A stretch of DNA of 64,000 nt, taken from positions 620,001-684,000 of the forward strand of contig WACJ01000402.1 of assembly GCA_008973525.1 (NCBI GenBank), given 5' to 3'. A program made the translations under genes and the position numbers. The first letter of the stretch is position 1; the number at the start of each line of letters is the position of its first letter. This DNA comes from Stenopsyche tienmushanensis. Taxonomy: Eukaryota; Arthropoda; Insecta; Trichoptera; Stenopsychidae. Positions 47,525 to 58,440 of this stretch are shown one piece after another. Below the pieces are notes generated by a model. That model saw nothing but the letters and a program-made list of their open reading frames with translations. It was not told where the DNA came from and ran no database searches.

Positions 47525-47687
47525 ATGTGCAAGGAGTGCCGCTGCAGCATGACCGTCACGGAATACAAGGCGCCCTGCGCCGGGGCCGGGGACGGCTCCG
47601 GCGCCGAGGACTCCGACATCGGGGCGGACCCCTTCCTGCGGGACGGCGCTCGGGACTCGGAGGACTTGCTCGGAAGAGTCTTGGCAG
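47525..47687 (+). CDS. Candidate alternative first coding exon A (N-terminus of an unidentified protein)
   Basis: An ATG at 47525 opens 54 codons beginning MCKECRCSMTVTEYKAPC, followed by a Gly/Ala/Asp/Ser-rich acidic stretch and ending SEDLLGRVLA. It then meets GCAG/GTATAC, a plausible donor at 47687/47688. The exon breaks a codon after its first base (G), so it is phase 1. An in-frame TAG lies 28 codons upstream and no other in-frame ATG intervenes. The start context is weak; a second ATG at codon 9 has a better one. GC-rich third positions contrast with the AT-rich surroundings. I see no signal peptide, membrane segment or recognised domain; the four N-terminal cysteines are notable. It shares phase and terminal G with exon B, 7.5 kb downstream, so both may splice to one common exon beyond the window. 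Gene identity unknown. Confidence 0.5.
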
Positions 47688-48659
47688 GTATACTTTCAAA
47701 TCGGGAATATCCCCGGAGTACGCAGGAAACGCGGACTTTTCACTTTCCTGTGTAATGTGGGTCACCCCGCCCCCGCCCCGCGCCGGTCGTCGGCAGTTCA
47801 TTGCACTGTGGCCTTCCCGGCTATATTTATTGCCACATCTCGCCTCTCTTTCCGGCGCGCTCGCGGCCCGCAGCCGTCTCCCTCTGTCTAAACGAGCGAA
47901 TATGTAATACGCGCTACTATTACTTTTACTGACAATTTTGCATAACAATATTTACTGTGCAAACAATTTTTCGAATTGCAAAATTGCAAAACGACTCATT
48001 CTTGAAAAACAAAAAAAAATATTGCCCGAAGACATCTCAGCGAAGGAGTCTTCCGTCGATCGGAACTTTATTTGTTGGTGGTTTCCGTTGAAATTTCGCA
48101 AAAGTTCCAGAACAATCGTCTCGGTTAAATTTTTGATCCCGATTGGTCCATTTTAACCGGAAAAATCCGGATGTAAATTTGTGCCAAATTTTAAAAATAT
48201 CGCCCAGTCGAACTGTCCACATGCGGGGAGATCCGTTCCGGAAGGGCGAAAAAATCTCCAAAACGCGAATCGTCGAGATTCGCGATTACGTCTCTGACTT
48301 TTCATTTTATCTGAGATTACTCGATTACGCGTTCTATAAAAAAATAAAAGTTCGGTTCGAGGCCGCGCACCTCGAGGTACGAGGCTAGGCCAATAACCCC
48401 GCCGAAAATCTAGGTCACCGTGGAATTAGCCTGCGAGAACTCTTCGCCCGCCGTCGACGCACCGCGAACCGCGTCGCCGTCTCGCTCGCTCCGACGGGCG
48501 CTGACGGACCGCGGACCGTCGCGCCGTCTCGCTCTTCCCGCGCGCCATTCATCGCCGCCGTCTTTCGTCTCGCTCGCACTCGCAGCCGAGGAAAGTCATC
48601 GGAGAAGTGTCTCATGTCGGTCACGACGTCGCCTTGAAAACTACGATATTAATAAAGCG

Positions 48660-48677
48660 CACACACACACACACACA
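48660..48677. repeat. CA dinucleotide tract
   Basis: About eight to nine CA repeats preceding ATTCATCCG. Simple microsatellite. Confidence 0.9.
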
Positions 48678-49090
48678 TTCATCCGAGAGCTCGAACGCTC
48701 GCGTGTCGCAACTCGCGAGTCGCCTCGCGGATTCGAGTCGAGTCTGTACGCAACTGCGAACGCTCGAACGGACAACCTTCGATTTAGAGCGGCGCAGAGG
48801 CGGACGGCCGCAACATACGAATCCCATTTTTCAGATATTCCAGGACATGTTGAGACTATGATAAATTCAAATATTTTTATTTAATAAATTTAGAAGCAAC
48901 GTCCCAACGCCCGTGCCCTCGATAGCTTGCATAAATGCATGGATTAACAGGGATGCCGGGGCTGAGCTCATGTCGCTTATGTTATGCAATCGATTTCGAA
49001 ACGAACTGATTCGCCTGTAACATCTCCGCCTCGAATCGAACCGTTTTGATTCCAAATTGTCCCAATGCAGTCCGTATGAAGTTTGAGAAG

Positions 49091-49112
49091 CCTATCTATA
49101 TATATATATATA
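49091..49112. repeat. TA dinucleotide tract
   Basis: Alternating TA run followed by TTTATCAC. Simple microsatellite. Confidence 0.85.
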
Positions 49113-50594
49113 TTTATCACAATGGCGTAGCGGTAAACTGAGACCGTGACCTATGCGGCGAATCGAAAGGACGGAATCGGATTTTCGCCCTTCGTCCGCG
49201 AAAGAATTTTAAACACAAACGAAGCCAACGACCGCTTTTCGTTGTGGCGCATTGTTTGATCTGTTAAATGCGTGTAAATATGAAGATCGCTATTTTGTTT
49301 GAGTTTGTTCCAAATTTTGATATCTTTATCTCCAGCATAAAGTTGCCGTGGAATCGCCATTTTCCGACGAGCGTCTTGCATAAAAATGTCATAAGCGGCG
49401 CGGGCCTTGAACTGCGGGCTGCACGATAACGGACATCGCTTATCTGGCATCCAATTCGGTCATCCCCGCTAGATATCATCAATTCCCTCCCAAAAAAAAA
49501 AAAAATGGATCAATTATTGTTATCATTTTTTTGTCTCTGTTTTGGTCCCGTCCGGTGCAAATGATCCGGTCGAAAATTAGCACGCGTATTGAATCGCATC
49601 GCAAATATGCCGAAAAAGAATGAATCTAAAAGCGCAAGTCGGGTATTAGGCGGCGCCTCGCATGTGTGAGTGCGCGCCAAGGCCCGGAGGTCGTCGCTCC
49701 GGCGGCGGATGTAGGTCGCAGGTCGAGGCGACGCACCTCCCGTATCCCTCCTCCCGTATCCCGTCATCCTCGCGTCTGTCACGCGCGAGGCCATGAAAAT
49801 TAAGAAAAGCGCGATTATCGCTCCCATCGCGCTTATCTAATTCGTCGATCGGATGCCGCAGATTTTACATCTGTCTCGCCGTCCGACGATAGAAATTTTA
49901 GCATGTGGGACTGGAATTTCCGATGAAAACAAATTTGCGTCATCGCACATCGGGAAAGAAATGGCAGAACGAGTTTCGGTCGAAAGCACAAGTGGTGCTT
50001 TCCAACGGACGATGACGCGAGCTCGCGAAAGTGAAAACGATCCATCGTCGTTTCGCAACGGCGTCGTAATCATATTTTGTAGATCGGATCGACTCCGGCC
50101 GTGACCCTATTCCGGTTTCGATTCCGTCCCCCGTCGGCTCGCGCGTGGAGCGATCGGGACTCGACCGCGCTGCGTTCGAAGGCGACCTTTCCTTTCGGGC
50201 AAGGCTGACACGCGTTCGACTGGAGATCGACATTGACACGACACGTGTGTTTCGAGTCGAAAGGCCCGCGCTCTTCCCTCGATTGTTTACACTCTCGTTA
50301 TTTTGAGAGGCGTTCGACGTTCGAATTCGAGGCCAGATGAGAATCGGTGCCCTTATTTCTTCTCTCGGGCGATTTTCCCGCGTTGCTCCGGATCCCGGCG
50401 TCGCTCCGAGAAAAACAATTCGGAATTCCGTCTCGGCTCCTTCGAGTTTGCGAAGTTTGCGAAGTGCGGGCCGATTGATAAAAATAAATGCGATAGTTGA
50501 TGAACGCGGTCAGGTCGATGAACTAGCCTCTAGCGAAGTGCCGTGACCTCAATTCACAAATTATTCCAGCGCCTCTGTGCGTCTGTGTGCGCGC

Positions 50595-50642
50595 GCGGTA
50601 TGTGTCAGCACGGGTATGTGTCGGCATGGGTATGCGTGAGCG
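50595..50642. repeat. 16-bp tandem repeat, three units
   Basis: GGTATGTGTCAGCACG, GGTATGTGTCGGCATG and GGTATGCGTGAGCGCT follow directly on each other. A GTGTGC-rich run precedes them. Confidence 0.8.
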
Positions 50643-53558
50643 CTAGGAAACTCAGCGCTGCCCGTGCATGTGTGTGTGTTCACATCTACTCCTTTTTGGA
50701 GGACAAGTCGATTCGCGTCAGCGTTGCGCAGAGTTTAATCGAATCGCAGAATGCTCGCGGTGCTGTGAGCGTGGATTTGATTATTTTTTAGATTCGCGTT
50801 GGGCAAGCGCATATGAAATTTTCACGAAAAATCAACGCAACGCCGAATTTACATACGTCGAAAAATTGTTGAAATTCAAGGTAATGTTCTACAAAAAAAA
50901 AATCCTCCGAACCAATAAATTCATTTCATAAACCTCGTATCGTTGATCTACTTTATTATCTCCATAGATTTCTTCACGAAATTAAATTTGAGCTTTGAAT
51001 ATGCGATCTAATTAATATCGTCAGATTAATATTTTATTCTTATATTAATATTAACGTTTATGTAAAACGGCGTTGATCTTAGAAATACCCATGACGTGTC
51101 GTTGAACCCGCTTCCGATTTGCTGAGAGCGATTTTATGGCACGTTATATCCCCCGCATAGCGGAGCAGATATGGAACGGCCTCGTTTTCACTTGTTCCCA
51201 TCTGCGGTTTGCTTTTTACGGAAGCGTTTTATTACCCCTTCTGCGGGAGCCGCCCCTCGCGCCTCCCTCCTGATGACATTTCCGCTGTCGAACCTTCCTC
51301 CTCTTCCGCCTCTTCCTCCCCGTCCTTCGGCGCCCGGGTCGCGGCAGGTCACTCCACCCGTAATCGTGCCCGATATTGCCGATCTAAGCCCCGGGAATAA
51401 ATCACCGAGTGCTCTAAATTTGTGAATAATTCGTCACATCCACGAAAGCAACAGTTACTAACGAGCGCCGGCATGCGATTCTGCAATTACTGCTGCGAAT
51501 GCCTTTAATTATTGCAACCTTAATTCAGTTGCAGCGCTCGCTTGTAAGTTAGCAACTCTTCTAGCGATTCGAATCGCTTCAATGGATCTACTGGATCTCT
51601 GGACTAACGCTCGATCGTGCGTCAGTCTTCTCGGATCTGGGCGATCTTAAAATTTTACTACGGTCTCTATCTCGGAACTGAAACGACAGCGACGAAGGCT
51701 TCGACCCGAATTCGGGCGGACGCCGCCCCCGAGGGGTGAGCCCGCGGGGTCGCCCGGATCCAGATCGCCGGGGCGACGAACCGCGGCGAGGTGAATACCT
51801 CGCGCGAATTCTCGTCGCAGGAATTCCTTTGTCCTCGCGCTCTCCGCGGATATCTGCCCGTCTATCTGTGCGACTGCACCGATGTTGCCGAACGCTCGGG
51901 TCGCGAGCGCGAAGAAGGCCACCGTCGGCCCTCTCTCGCAGGGCAGTGCCGCGGCAGGTGACCCACCTCCAACCGGAGCGAGGACGACCGCACACATCTC
52001 ACCAGATACACCATACCAACGACACAATATCCATGCGCATGCTTCGAATGCATCCAATACGAAAAGAATCAAATCTCAATTCAGAAATGCTTATGCAAAA
52101 AATGCTAATTTCCAAAAAAATCAATATTGCTCCTCATTTTTTTTAGTCTTTCAAAATTTAAAAACGTGCTTATCACGCCGCATTGTGCTATTTAAATGCT
52201 TTTAAATTCAGTATTAATCTATTTGTTTACTCCGTTTTTTGCGTTTTAAATTTGAATTTTATCCGTACAAATTTATCATTTTTGTGATTCATACGTTTGT
52301 AATCACAAGAAAACGATATTATTCGTGCGGATTCCGACGATAACAAAGTCGACCGTTGAGCTATCGTAGAAAATACCGGACGGTGAGGATAAATAGTTGG
52401 CCCAAATCTCGATACATCGGGACGCGCCTCGACCCGTTTGTTTATCGCCGTTGTCGCGTATCGTTTCGTCTCCCGCGGCCTTTCGCGTGCACCCTGCGTC
52501 CATAACCTGCTCAACAGCTCGTCGGTTGCCGCTCCCGCGGACGCTCAGCGCGTGCGACTTGAATTCGATCGATTGTGGAGACGTACCCGTTGGAATGATA
52601 TTTTTTATTATCTCTCGATTTATTTTTGCTATTTTCTTATCGCCGCTCTATTGAGGTTGTGCGTCGTTGAAATTTGCATGCGTATAGTTTTGAAATTGAA
52701 TCATCGCAGCTAGCGTTCGCATCGGTTCCGACGACTCGGGCCCGTTCGGTTCAAGAGCGTTCGCGAGTGACTCAAGTACGTTCGCTTCCATGCGAATTAA
52801 AATCCATCCGACTGATGTCGGCCGCGTTCCACCTACCGTCCCGCTGTTGAGGTGTCGTGACGTTTCGAGGCGTCATATGACATGCACGCCGACGTGCCGA
52901 GGCAGATCGACCGGATCGGGTTTCGCCCAAATCTGACTTCCCGGAACCTCTCTGGACAGATTGCGTCCCGATTGAAACCATCGCGCTCAGATCTGGCCTC
53001 AAACGCTAAATTGATTGCGAACTTGGCCCGTGAATCATATTCAGATCCCTCTTGTCGATCACTCGCAACGAATTGCTTTCGGATATTGAATATCGGGAGA
53101 TTCGGAGATCGAACCCCGAAACGATCGACATCGTAACGCGAGACGACGAACGCCGCATTGTCCCCGTATAACCCGAGCTAAATTTGATTAAAATATTCTA
53201 TCGAGGTATCGCCGTATGATCTTATTTTTAGGACGCTATTTCTGTCCCCCTTCGATCCTTCCAGCGAGGCGAGTCAGGGTGGTAATTTATTGAGCAGCGA
53301 CCCCGGGTGAAGTTTTCCGAGACGGGCTAGGTTCGTTACCCTGGCACACTTCCGCGTCGTCGAGTTTGACTTTACACCTTTCCATGCGGGAGAAAGGGGG
53401 ACCCACCCGACCGTCGGTGGAAATATCATCCCATACCGTTGAAGACCGACACAAAAGCGATGTTTCCGCGAAATAATTCACAATCGATCATTTTATTGTA
53501 ATAATATGTCGACGCTCGTAATAAACGAGCGATAAATGTTATATTCAGAAATTTATCC

Positions 53559-53619
53559 TGCCATCTATCGGGCGACGCTAAAATGAACGATTGCGCTATT
53601 CGCTGCTAGATGTCGCACC
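53559..53619. promoter_or_regulatory. Inverted pair of CTCF-like motifs
   Basis: TGCCATCTATCGGGCGACGC (53559-53578) and CGCTGCTAGATGTCGCACC (53601-53619) are oppositely oriented versions of the AGATGGCG-type motif that clusters at 20.4-22.4 kb, about 22 bp apart. They lie between candidate exons A and B, 0.6 kb before ratchet candidate 3. An insulator or promoter-proximal role is inference. Confidence 0.4.
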
Positions 53620-53897
53620 GCTCTTTGAACGCTCTTATGCTTGGAAACAATTCCGTAATAAGTATCAATTGATTTATTACGATCGTAAACAATAACAACA
53701 ACATTGCTAATAACAACAACGATAATTATTTTTTGTAAGATTTATCAATTGTTCTATGTATGTTTATATTGTCGATTTAGAGGTGTATATTTTTGAATTC
53801 ATAATTAGTACCTTGCGCTCCGGAGGCGGTCCTATATATAGATCTCGGAGGACAACGGGACACACCTGGGACTCGTTCCCGTGGGCAGAACAATTCC

Positions 53898-53927
53898 GAC
53901 GTCACGGGTAGTCTTGCCCGTGACGTC
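53898..53927. promoter_or_regulatory. Perfect palindrome carrying CRE/ATF sites
   Basis: GACGTCACGGG (53898-53908) and CCCGTGACGTC (53917-53927) are perfect inverted arms around an 8-nt spacer. The right arm with the next base forms the full cAMP-response element TGACGTCA (53921-53928), and the left arm holds the near-match CGACGTCA. Such sites bind CREB/ATF bZIP dimers in animals. The element lies about 1.2 kb before exon B. Function is inferred from the motif. Confidence 0.5.
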
Positions 53928-54199
53928 ATTTCCCACATCCCTGCGGGGTATTTTCCGCCCGCCACCATTACCTTCTCAACAAGCCCCTGACAGATTTTCT
54001 GGCAAGAATAACGTCTTTTTAACCTTCACCTTACCTTCCTCCGCCTCGTGACCTTTTTGATATTGAATAAAAAATAAAGCGCTATTCGCAACAATACGCA
54101 ACTGCGTAATACGCTCTATCGTCCTAGCGTTAGTTATAAATTTGACGGAATAATCGTTACGAACAACACGATGCTATTATATTTATATAGAACCCTTAT

Positions 54200-54290
54200 A
54201 ATAATTTGAACATTTTGATTTGTTTCAGGTGAGTGTCTTTTGTGATTTTTCCGCCAACGATTTTATGCCAAAATCTTGAGACAATTGTAA
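54200..54290 (+). promoter_or_regulatory. Candidate ratchet point (recursive splice site) 3
   Basis: CATTTTGATTTGTTTCAG ends at 54228 and is followed directly by GTGAGTG, a near-consensus donor, so acceptor and donor are fused. A second donor-like ATT/GTAAGT follows at 54286/54287, defining a possible 58-nt exon (54229-54286). Read from phase 1 it meets TGA within six codons. The site lies between candidate exons A and B, so transcripts from exon A could use it on the way to the common exon. Confidence 0.6.
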
Positions 54291-54659
54291 GTATGCTTGA
54301 ATTGTTGAGTAATTGCGCACAGATTTATTATTTTGCTACTAAAATTATTTAAATTTAATATCGACAGTGTTAAGGTTAATTTATTGATATACATGTTTCA
54401 CACAAGCTGCGCGGTCCTGAGAGAATTTGTCGCATGTTTCTCACACTTCCCGGTGACAATTAAATTGTGTAAATTTGTATGATCGTTCGGGGGCATTGTG
54501 AATTGTTCAGCGGTCAATCCAAAATGTTGCGGTGTCACGAAACGAACCGGGAAATAATGATCGGGTAATATGGTCCAAATTTCGTTCGGGGCTCCCCCGC
54601 CAGAGATGGCTTCGTTCCGGGCGTTAAATATAACGAACGAAGGTCGGGTCAATGACAGT

Positions 54660-55143
54660 TTTCGGGGATGAGATTTTCTTTATCGCCCCACACGTTCGGT
54701 AATTTTCTTTTTGACCTTGTTTATCGCGCGAGGTCGCGGGGCGGCGAGGCCGTTACCTCTGCGGGTAGCCGCCGGAGGGCGCCGAGCAGTGACCTTAGGT
54801 GACACGGGGGTCGAGCCGCCCTCCCGCCCCCCGGGGGTGCGGGGGTGCGCCTGCGCCCCGCTTTGGCGCCCACGCGAACTTCAACCCCGATGCCGGGCCG
54901 CGGGAACCGGCGCTTCATTGGTCCTTCCCGCGCTGAGTTCAACGCCGGTTATCCGCGACCCCCGAATCTCGACTCTCGACACGTTCGACAGACGTCGAAG
55001 CGGATCGACCGTTCGGCGTTCCCCCGGGAATCGTCGCGAATCCGATTCGACCCCCCGAAGGTCGAACGTCCGACATTTTTGAACTCTGTGGACTTGTGTG
55101 CAAAATCCAAAGACCGCGAGTGAACTTTATCAATTGTATCGGG
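54660..55143 (+). promoter_or_regulatory. Probable promoter and 5' leader of exon B
   Basis: A strongly CpG-rich block (for example CGCGAGGTCGCGGGGCGGCG near 54726) directly precedes exon B. The 123-codon frame at 54711-55082 ends before the exon and has no domain; I treat it as leader DNA. A nuclear-receptor-like half-site TGACCTTG lies at 54712-54719. Confidence 0.4.
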
Positions 55144-55201
55144 ATGGAATCCGATGTCTCTAAAGAGATCGAAAGAAACCTAAGCCATCTCACCATAGAA
55201 G
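55144..55201 (+). CDS. Candidate alternative first coding exon B (N-terminus of an unidentified protein)
   Basis: An ATG at 55144 in the good context TCGGGATGG opens 19 codons (MESDVSKEIERNLSHLTIE) and then G, ending at AAG/GTACGA (donor at 55201/55202). The break is phase 1 with a terminal G, the same as exon A. The peptide is acidic and probably helical; it has no recognised domain. It follows a CpG-rich leader, as expected of an alternative promoter. The 5' end of the protein would thus differ between isoforms while the body is shared. It is too short to identify the gene, and similar short open frames arise by chance; the matching phase and promoter-like context raise confidence. Confidence 0.42.
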
Positions 55202-58110
55202 GTACGAATCATTACATCATTTATTCCGATCGGACGATTGCGGATGTTCTCTTTGCTCGATGACGTCGACGACCCCTAATATTTGCGGTGGACTCATCCG
55301 AATGATCAATTTTAAATAAAGCATGACCTCTAAAAGGCGAGATCTATACCCGGTGTTTATTTTTAGAACACGTGCGCGACCCTGAAAACATTCCAGAACC
55401 GGGAGATGGGGACGGGGATTTCCCCATCTCCGCGCGCCTCGCTCCGTCGGGGACTTCGCTGTTCTCCAGCGCCTCGCGCGGTCTGCGTCCGAACCGAGCG
55501 CCTTTCCTCGCTCTTCTATCCGACGACAGATGGCAGCACCGTGCGCTTAAAAATATGTAAAGCCTCTTTGCAAAGTATTTACGTAACCTGATCTTTGATC
55601 TTGAACTCTGCGATTCGTATTAGCACCTTTTTTGCGGTCGGGTGTGAATGTTTTTCGTCAATAATATTTGAGTCCACTTCCTCGAAAAAGCCATGTTTTT
55701 TAGATCATCGTTCGTTAACCTCTCGCAGCTTTGATTCATCAATTCCGGGCAAAACCTCAGCATCGTTTACCTGCTGGACTACAAAATTTTCTAGGAACGA
55801 GATTGTTGTTGAAATTTGAGCCAAATTCTCGGTACAATTATTCAATACAATGCGCAGAACCGTTTTTCGAGGTTGCTGACTCTGCGGAGCGAAGATCTGG
55901 AACGATCCGTGTCGTTCCGGATCATAGCACCGCTAGATGTGTCATCCCGGGACGATTGCCGGGATCGATGGAATCGATCTCGTTCTGACGCTGATGGAAT
56001 TTCGTTCGTTTAATGGCATCCAAATGGCGTGATGAATATGCATTATGCTCGGTTTTCTTTTTGCGCGATTTACTTTCACGGTCGCCATACGATACTTTCT
56101 TTCGTGATGCGTGTAAAAGTATAATATAATGTAACAATGGATGATACGTAATGCGCTTGGAAAGTTGCGCTCCGAGATTTGTTGACCTGTAATTTGCGCT
56201 AATAGATCGGTGTTCGTTGAACCGGCGAAGAAGTGGCCTTCGAGCGATTGGGGTTTCGAGGAGTCGAAGTCCAGGGCGCCGGTGCAGAAGTCGCCGACCG
56301 CCTCAAGGCCGGGCCCGGTTCGACAGCCCCGCGAGCCTCCCTCTGCTTCTGCCTCTGCCTCTGCCTCTTCCTCGGCTTCTGCTTCTTCCCAGCGCCATAT
56401 TGACGAATGTTCTGGTGTCGGTCGCCATGTTGCGCAACGGTAGCTGAGATTCGACGCCGCGATAGCTCCCAACGCGTAACTGCAAACGGCAGATCGACGA
56501 GGGCCGAAGAACCAGCAGTGCAAGCCCACTCGGCCACCCGTCCCATATGCGAGAACATCTATTTACCAACATTGTGCAGAATGGTCCCATATGAAGTCTT
56601 CCGCATTCGTACCAAATTCTTCGATGGCTATTCTTAGCATCTTCGGGGTCGATTCTACGATGGCCTCATTGATTGCAAACATTGTATCACGGGATAGCCA
56701 CAGGTTTGATGGAGATGCAATGCAATTGATCTATAAAAACAACCTAAAAAAAACGAATCCCAGATGAAAACAAAAACAAAGCACAGGCAACAAATACCAG
56801 AGTTTTGAACCGGAAATGATGAATAATATCTGACCTACATGATTGTGTCATTATTATGTATTTCGTTTAGCTTATCTTTGTCTATATTCTTGCTATGTAC
56901 CCAGACTGGGGATCCCAGATTTAATTTTTTTTAGTGTTATGTACTTCAAGCTGAAACCCAAAGTCAATATCATTTCTCTCGAAACATATAAATGCTCAGA
57001 ACTGAACCGGAACGAAAACCGAATTGCGAAAAAATAACGCTTCAAAGCCTTGATAAATACAACGAATAAATTTAGACAGGTTCCAATAATTGTAGAATAG
57101 TAGCGTAAATGTTCTTTTACGGCCAAGTTTATCGGTCATAAAATTTCCAATCTCAAGTTCAACATTCAGTTATGCCCGTTAAAACATTTAACATCCACAA
57201 CTAAGGCCAGTCGCGCACAAGATGGCAATTATGAAAAGCAATCTAATTTTTTTATCGGATTTAGCATTGAACATTTGCACAAAGGATTCGATCGCCCGAT
57301 CTGGATGCATTTCGATCGCCCTAAAAATAAATCTCCGAAGTGTCCGCTTTTTATCACCCGGCGTGTTGACCGATGACTAATTTGGCGATCCTCGATCGAT
57401 TGATCGGACATCTACCTGTTGAAATCGACATCCGCTCCTCATTTAAATCTTCAACATATTCGAATCGATTCAACATCGCCAAATCAACGGTTCTTCAACA
57501 GTGGGGTCAACGAAATGGGACTTGATTGACCGTTATCGGATATATGGCACGCGTTCAGCCACTTGTCGAGTGCAAATCTTGAATTTCCTATAAGAATTCA
57601 GATATTCTATGTTACCATTGGCGATAAACGCGTTATTATTGCATTTAGTACTTGGATAATTTTGAGGGGAAAAAATCGCCGATGATGTGTTTTATTGCGT
57701 GCTATTGTTACCGAATCAAGGTCAATTTAGTGACGTTGAATTAAGTTTACTTCGATGTTGATAAATAGACATTAGATTGATGCGTCAACAACACTTCCTA
57801 CATAGGGGTGTGCCAAAATCCATATAATACAAATTTATAAATAAATTCGCTCGAGTTTTCATCTTGCAATTTTTATTTATCTTGATGCAAAAAGTGTTTC
57901 GATTACACAACATCAAATGAGTAATTATTTTGGATTTAAATTAGATTATGGAAATATGATTAAATTTGAAGTGACGATTAACAAATGCGGCCTTATTCTT
58001 GGACTTTTAATTCCAATCGTATAAAGCTTTGATAGCTTATCGTCGGCTAATTCAATGTCGACTTTGATTGTAATATCTCTGATGTATTTTAAACAAAGAC
58101 ATGTTGCAAA
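55202..58110. other. Intron-like region, CpG-rich at first; no further exon supported
   Basis: 55.4-56.5 kb stays CpG-rich. CTCF-like matches occur at 55521-55540 (CGACGACAGATGGCAGCACC) and 55928-55944 (CACCGCTAGATGTGTCA). A pyrimidine-rich (TCTGCC)n-like stretch at 56340-56398 ends in TTCTTCCCAG, acceptor-like, but the following frame has no domain. A TCAAGGTCA half-site lies at 57716-57724. From 56.6 kb on the DNA is AT-rich and featureless. Confidence 0.45.
56340..56398. repeat. Imperfect TCTGCC-type microsatellite
   Basis: Repeated CTCTGC/CTTCTG/CCTCGG hexamers. They encode Ser/Ala runs on the plus strand and Glu/Ala runs on the minus strand, which explains the long frames in several phases here (for example 55942-56529 minus). 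Confidence 0.8.
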
Positions 58111-58114
58111 ATAA

Positions 58115-58440
58115 CATATATGTACGTTCCCTTTATTAGAAATGCATTTATTTCATCGGATAGGGAGCTTCTTGATCACGTCTTACGAGTTTTCATTCGT
58201 AAAAAATCAATCAGTAAAATATCTTTCAAAACTCAAATTATCATAGCCAGCTATCTTTTCCAGCAGACTGTTTTTCGACTTTCAGACCCTCGCGAAACTT
58301 TTGGGCCCTATAAAACAATTGGGTCTTATTTAGAGTAGCATCGTCGAACTGTGTCTCAAGTCTCATCAAAATTTAACACGTTTATGAGAAAACGAATAAT
58401 TACGCGTTGCGCAACAGAGGATGCTACTTGTCGATTTCTT
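58115..58440 (-). mobile_element. Internally deleted mariner element (minus)
   Basis: The minus strand carries the N-terminal block TLNKTQLFYRAQKFREGLK and, at lower coordinates, the C-terminal nucleotide block ATTTATTTCATCGGATAGG. Both blocks recur at 61595-62440, where the middle is retained. About 500 bp of the middle is missing here. Frames are broken by stops. Confidence 0.75.

Larger units (their letters stand above)
47700..53530. other. GC/CpG-rich region without transposons; no supported exon
   Basis: CpG-rich blocks at 47.75-47.9, 48.2-48.8, 49.6-50.5, 51.2-52.0 and 52.3-53.1 kb produce many long overlapping frames on both strands (for example 48420-48884 plus, 51588-52072 minus) with Arg/Ser/Ala-rich, domain-free products. 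A donor-like TTCAAG/GTAATG near 50880 could end a non-coding leader exon. I recognised no transposon relic here. The block most likely contains promoters, leader exons and enhancers of the plus-strand gene. Confidence 0.45.

Noticed and set aside
48420..48884. 154-codon plus frame
   Set aside because: CpG-rich, contains the CA microsatellite as a His-Thr run, no domain; treated as leader or regulatory DNA.
55942..56529. 195-codon minus frame with Glu/Ala runs
   Set aside because: The runs come from the TCTGCC microsatellite, which opens several frames on both strands. No exon borders or domain.
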